Below, in pieces: positions 62,068 through 64,000 of a stretch of 64,000 nucleotides of DNA. Source of the stretch: Amylostereum areolatum (lineage: Eukaryota > Basidiomycota > Agaricomycetes > Russulales > Stereaceae); contig SAXG01000007.1 in the NCBI GenBank assembly GCA_012932865.1, positions 372,001-436,000 of the forward strand. The letters run 5' to 3'. Position 1 is the stretch's first letter; each line of letters starts with the position of its first letter. A program made the position numbers and the translations under genes. The notes under the pieces were generated by a model. It was not told the origin of the DNA and searched no databases. It was given only the letters and a program-made list of their open reading frames with translations.

Positions 62068-62911
62068 ATGAATCATGATCAGGCAATCCAGACAACACAG
62101 CGGCGGGGCGATGCACAAGGTGTCGTCGCAGGAGGTCGCATCTATTCTACCGCTAAACAGGCGCCTGGACTCACGACACTCCAGAGTCCAGCCTCATGGT
62201 CTGGCGGCGATGTCGTACATGAACACTCGCATCCATCTCATTCTCTGACTACAACTGGGAAGCCAGGCTTATTCCCGTCAGCGCGAACGAGGATGTGTTC
62301 GCTGCGATCAAGGCGGACATAGATAGTCTTCCGCTAACGCAGAACGGACCTCAATACGCGTACTTACTTTCCATCATAGGTGATAAGGGATCAGGTCGAA
62401 TCCACGCACTGGATAGTCCTGGCGATGCAAACCTGGTCCCTGAGACTCCTTGCGCGGTCTTCAAGAAAGTACAGGGCTACGGACGTCCATACTATACATC
62501 AGGTATTCGGATACTAGAACCTAGTCCAAAAGGAAGAGCATACGAACCCCGACATTTCGTGTGGATTTCATTCGTCCGCGTGTGGTGCGAGTACATGCAT
62601 AGTACTAATGCGACGCTCTAGGTAAGCCGGAGGACTTGAGGCTATCGACGATCAAGCCTCGAGAACGATATATTAGACGTGTACACAAGGCTATGCCATG
62701 TATCTCCACTGTGGGACCCTTGCTCAAGGCTTTCTGGCCAAGAACACAGAGTCTCAAAGACGTCGAAGGTGCCGGTGAGGGGTCACTTAGACGGCGCAAG
62801 TTCAAGTTCTTGATACTCGCTTGCCTTTCAGAGGGCTGTCGTCGGAATTTTAGTCGGTTAAAAGAGGAGGAATATTTTTTCAGTGTTTCTTCAGGCTCTA
62901 GTGATAGTTGA
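62068..62911 (+). CDS. Possible hypothetical gene (uncertain model)
   Basis: Two plus-strand stretches look exon-like. One runs from about 62240 to 62621, containing SFSDYNWEARLIPVSANEDV, FAAIKADIDSLP, TPCAVFKKVQGYGRPYYTSG and ILEPSPKGRAYEPRHFVW. The second, 62636-62911, is basic and Leu/Arg-rich. An ATG frame from 62068 could supply the first exon, but I could not find splice sites that join the frames convincingly. I do not recognise a domain. It may be a real lineage-specific gene, a decayed one, or partly UTR. Confidence 0.25.
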
Positions 62912-63348
62912 ATAATGCTATCATAAGTCCATTATATGGTGACATCGTCGATGAGATTCAGAATCGCGTCGCCGCGATGATATCACGTGCCCTATTTTCT
63001 CATCAGCTGATGCGATGCTACCGCAGCTTCCGCTCGGAAAAAAATCAAGTCAGAGCCGTGTGTTACTGTGTACTTGTAACTTACAGTTATACTTCTACCA
63101 GTGCATGTCTGATTCCTTTCCATCTTGGTTCCTTCGCCCCGGTGCACGGAATCCAATCCATGCGGACTCATATTTCCTTCTCGCACAACTTTCCGCTCAC
63201 AACTGATAGCCCCGGCGTAGGGCACTTTCCGTGTTAGCGCTAAGCGCTCTCGGAACGGACGCGGAAAGGGGCATACTATAGTGCCATTTTCCCTATTTAA
63301 TCGCCCAAGAACATCCCCACATGCTCCTTTAGACGAACCGTGGACATA
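62912..63348. promoter_or_regulatory. Upstream region of the terminal gene
   Basis: Non-coding by appearance. A TATTTAA word lies at about 63294-63300, roughly 50 bp before the start codon of the next gene. Confidence 0.35.
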
Positions 63349-64000
63349 ATGGACCACCATGACATCTATCGCGAGCAACTCACTGGCCTTCACCGTGGAC
63401 ATGCTCTCTGGGAGCCCGACATTCACGAGCAGCAGGTCGAAATCGGCGATGTGGGCTTCGTCAATCGGGGCCGCTTTGAACGGCTCTTCAATGTGTATCT
63501 ACCCCGGGACCATCGCTCTCATACGCTGGGCGCCCCCGAGGACTTTGTACCCCTCGCCCCGATTCCGACGGTCGAGCTAGCGCTGCCTCCAGGCGATTAT
63601 TGTTCGGCCAGCGTGGAGTGCGAGGCGTTGAACGTTGGCGCGCAGATTGCCGCGTAAGTGGTGTAGTGGTCGTGTCCTTTAATTACCTCTGGTGTTAACA
63701 GGACTTTGGGGACAGGACTCGAGGCTCAGGCTCGGGATCAGGCTCAGCACGGGCGTCGTTCAAGTGCCCGGGTAGACAAGGCGCCGTATTATCGCTACCG
63801 TTCGAGGGAACCAGGAAAGACGCCAGGGTGTTAACCCCTCTTCGCACTCACATCCTGAAGAATTGCCATTCCTGGTTCGCGTTCGCTCAAGCCCAAAGAA
63901 TTGGAATCCGAAGCATGGAAGATATCATCCTGGTAACTGGCTTCGACCTTGGGGAGTCCTGCGCCCTCGCGGCGTTCACTACTGCCCAGCCCGATGCCGA
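63349..64000 (+). CDS. Uncharacterised basidiomycete-type protein, 5' part (runs off window)
   Basis: ATG 63349 opens MDHHDIYREQLTGLHRGHAL. The first exon continues WEPDIHEQQVEIGDVGFVNR and GRFERLFNVYLP, and ends at 63653 with a GTAAGT donor. An acceptor at 63715 (not the earlier CAG at about 63701, which leads to a stop) gives ATRGSGSGSGSARASFKCPG, RQGAVLSLPFEG, ILKNCHSWFAFAQAQRIGIR and SMEDIILVTGFDLGESCALA. This layout (ALWEPxx..xxIGDVGxxxxGxF near the start, then a QGA..L strand and SW..FA..lvTGfD) matches a large family of Agaricomycete proteins of unknown function, as I remember it. No catalytic motif is visible in the part present. It continues beyond base 64000. Confidence 0.8.

Overview
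The window looks like a gene-dense stretch of nuclear DNA from a filamentous basidiomycete, most likely an Agaricomycete. Nearly every gene is cut by many introns of about 50-65 nt with GT(A/G)NGT donors and short CTNA(A/C)-type branch regions. Third codon positions are GC-rich. The protein set is typically fungal: Zn(II)2Cys6 regulators, an F-box protein, a CYP53-like P450, an MFS sugar porter and a DUF6697-like protein. All coordinates come from reading the sequence by eye and splicing by hand; no database search was run.

Layout. 1-2 kb: the 3' end of an unrecognised gene and a doubtful minus-strand gene. 2.2-5.2 kb: Zn2Cys6 regulator TF1 (minus). 7.6-12.6 kb: condensin subunit CAP-D2 (plus). 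13.4-15.7 kb: a phosphatidylinositol-4-phosphate 5-kinase (minus). 15.7-19.7 kb: a long gene-poor stretch that holds a decayed scrap of CAP-D2. 19.7-22.8 kb: Zn2Cys6 regulator TF2 (plus), a paralogue of TF1. 23.75-24.16 kb: RPB10, a tiny four-exon RNA polymerase subunit gene (minus). 24.7-29.0 kb: condensin subunit CAP-G (minus), divergent from a RING-H2 ubiquitin ligase (29.2-32.5 kb, plus). 33.0-36.4 kb: two different aldo/keto reductases (minus). 37.2-38.9 kb: an F-box protein (plus). 39.8-42.2 kb: an SPFH/Band-7 protein (plus). 42.4-44.6 kb: an MFS sugar transporter (minus), divergent from a CYP53-like P450 (46.3-48.2 kb, plus). 48.7-55.0 kb: ER glucosyltransferase UGGT (minus). 55.3-58.2 kb: a coiled-coil/DUF6697-like protein (minus), divergent from a Polo-like kinase (58.9-61.6 kb, plus). 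62-64 kb: a poorly resolved ORF and the 5' part of a basidiomycete-type uncharacterised gene that runs off the window.

Function. Most of the window is housekeeping, but three mitotic genes sit close together: two of the three non-SMC condensin subunits and Polo kinase, which in other eukaryotes regulates condensin. The rest covers ER quality control, lipid signalling, transcription, ubiquitination and oxidative or aromatic metabolism. I see no biosynthetic cluster, CRISPR array, intact transposon or convincing tRNA gene.

Caveat. Several reading frames (PIP5K, Polo kinase, the RING gene, possibly CAP-G) become continuous only if one base is removed, usually from a short homopolymer. All these shifts are in the same direction, which suggests over-called bases rather than broken genes.
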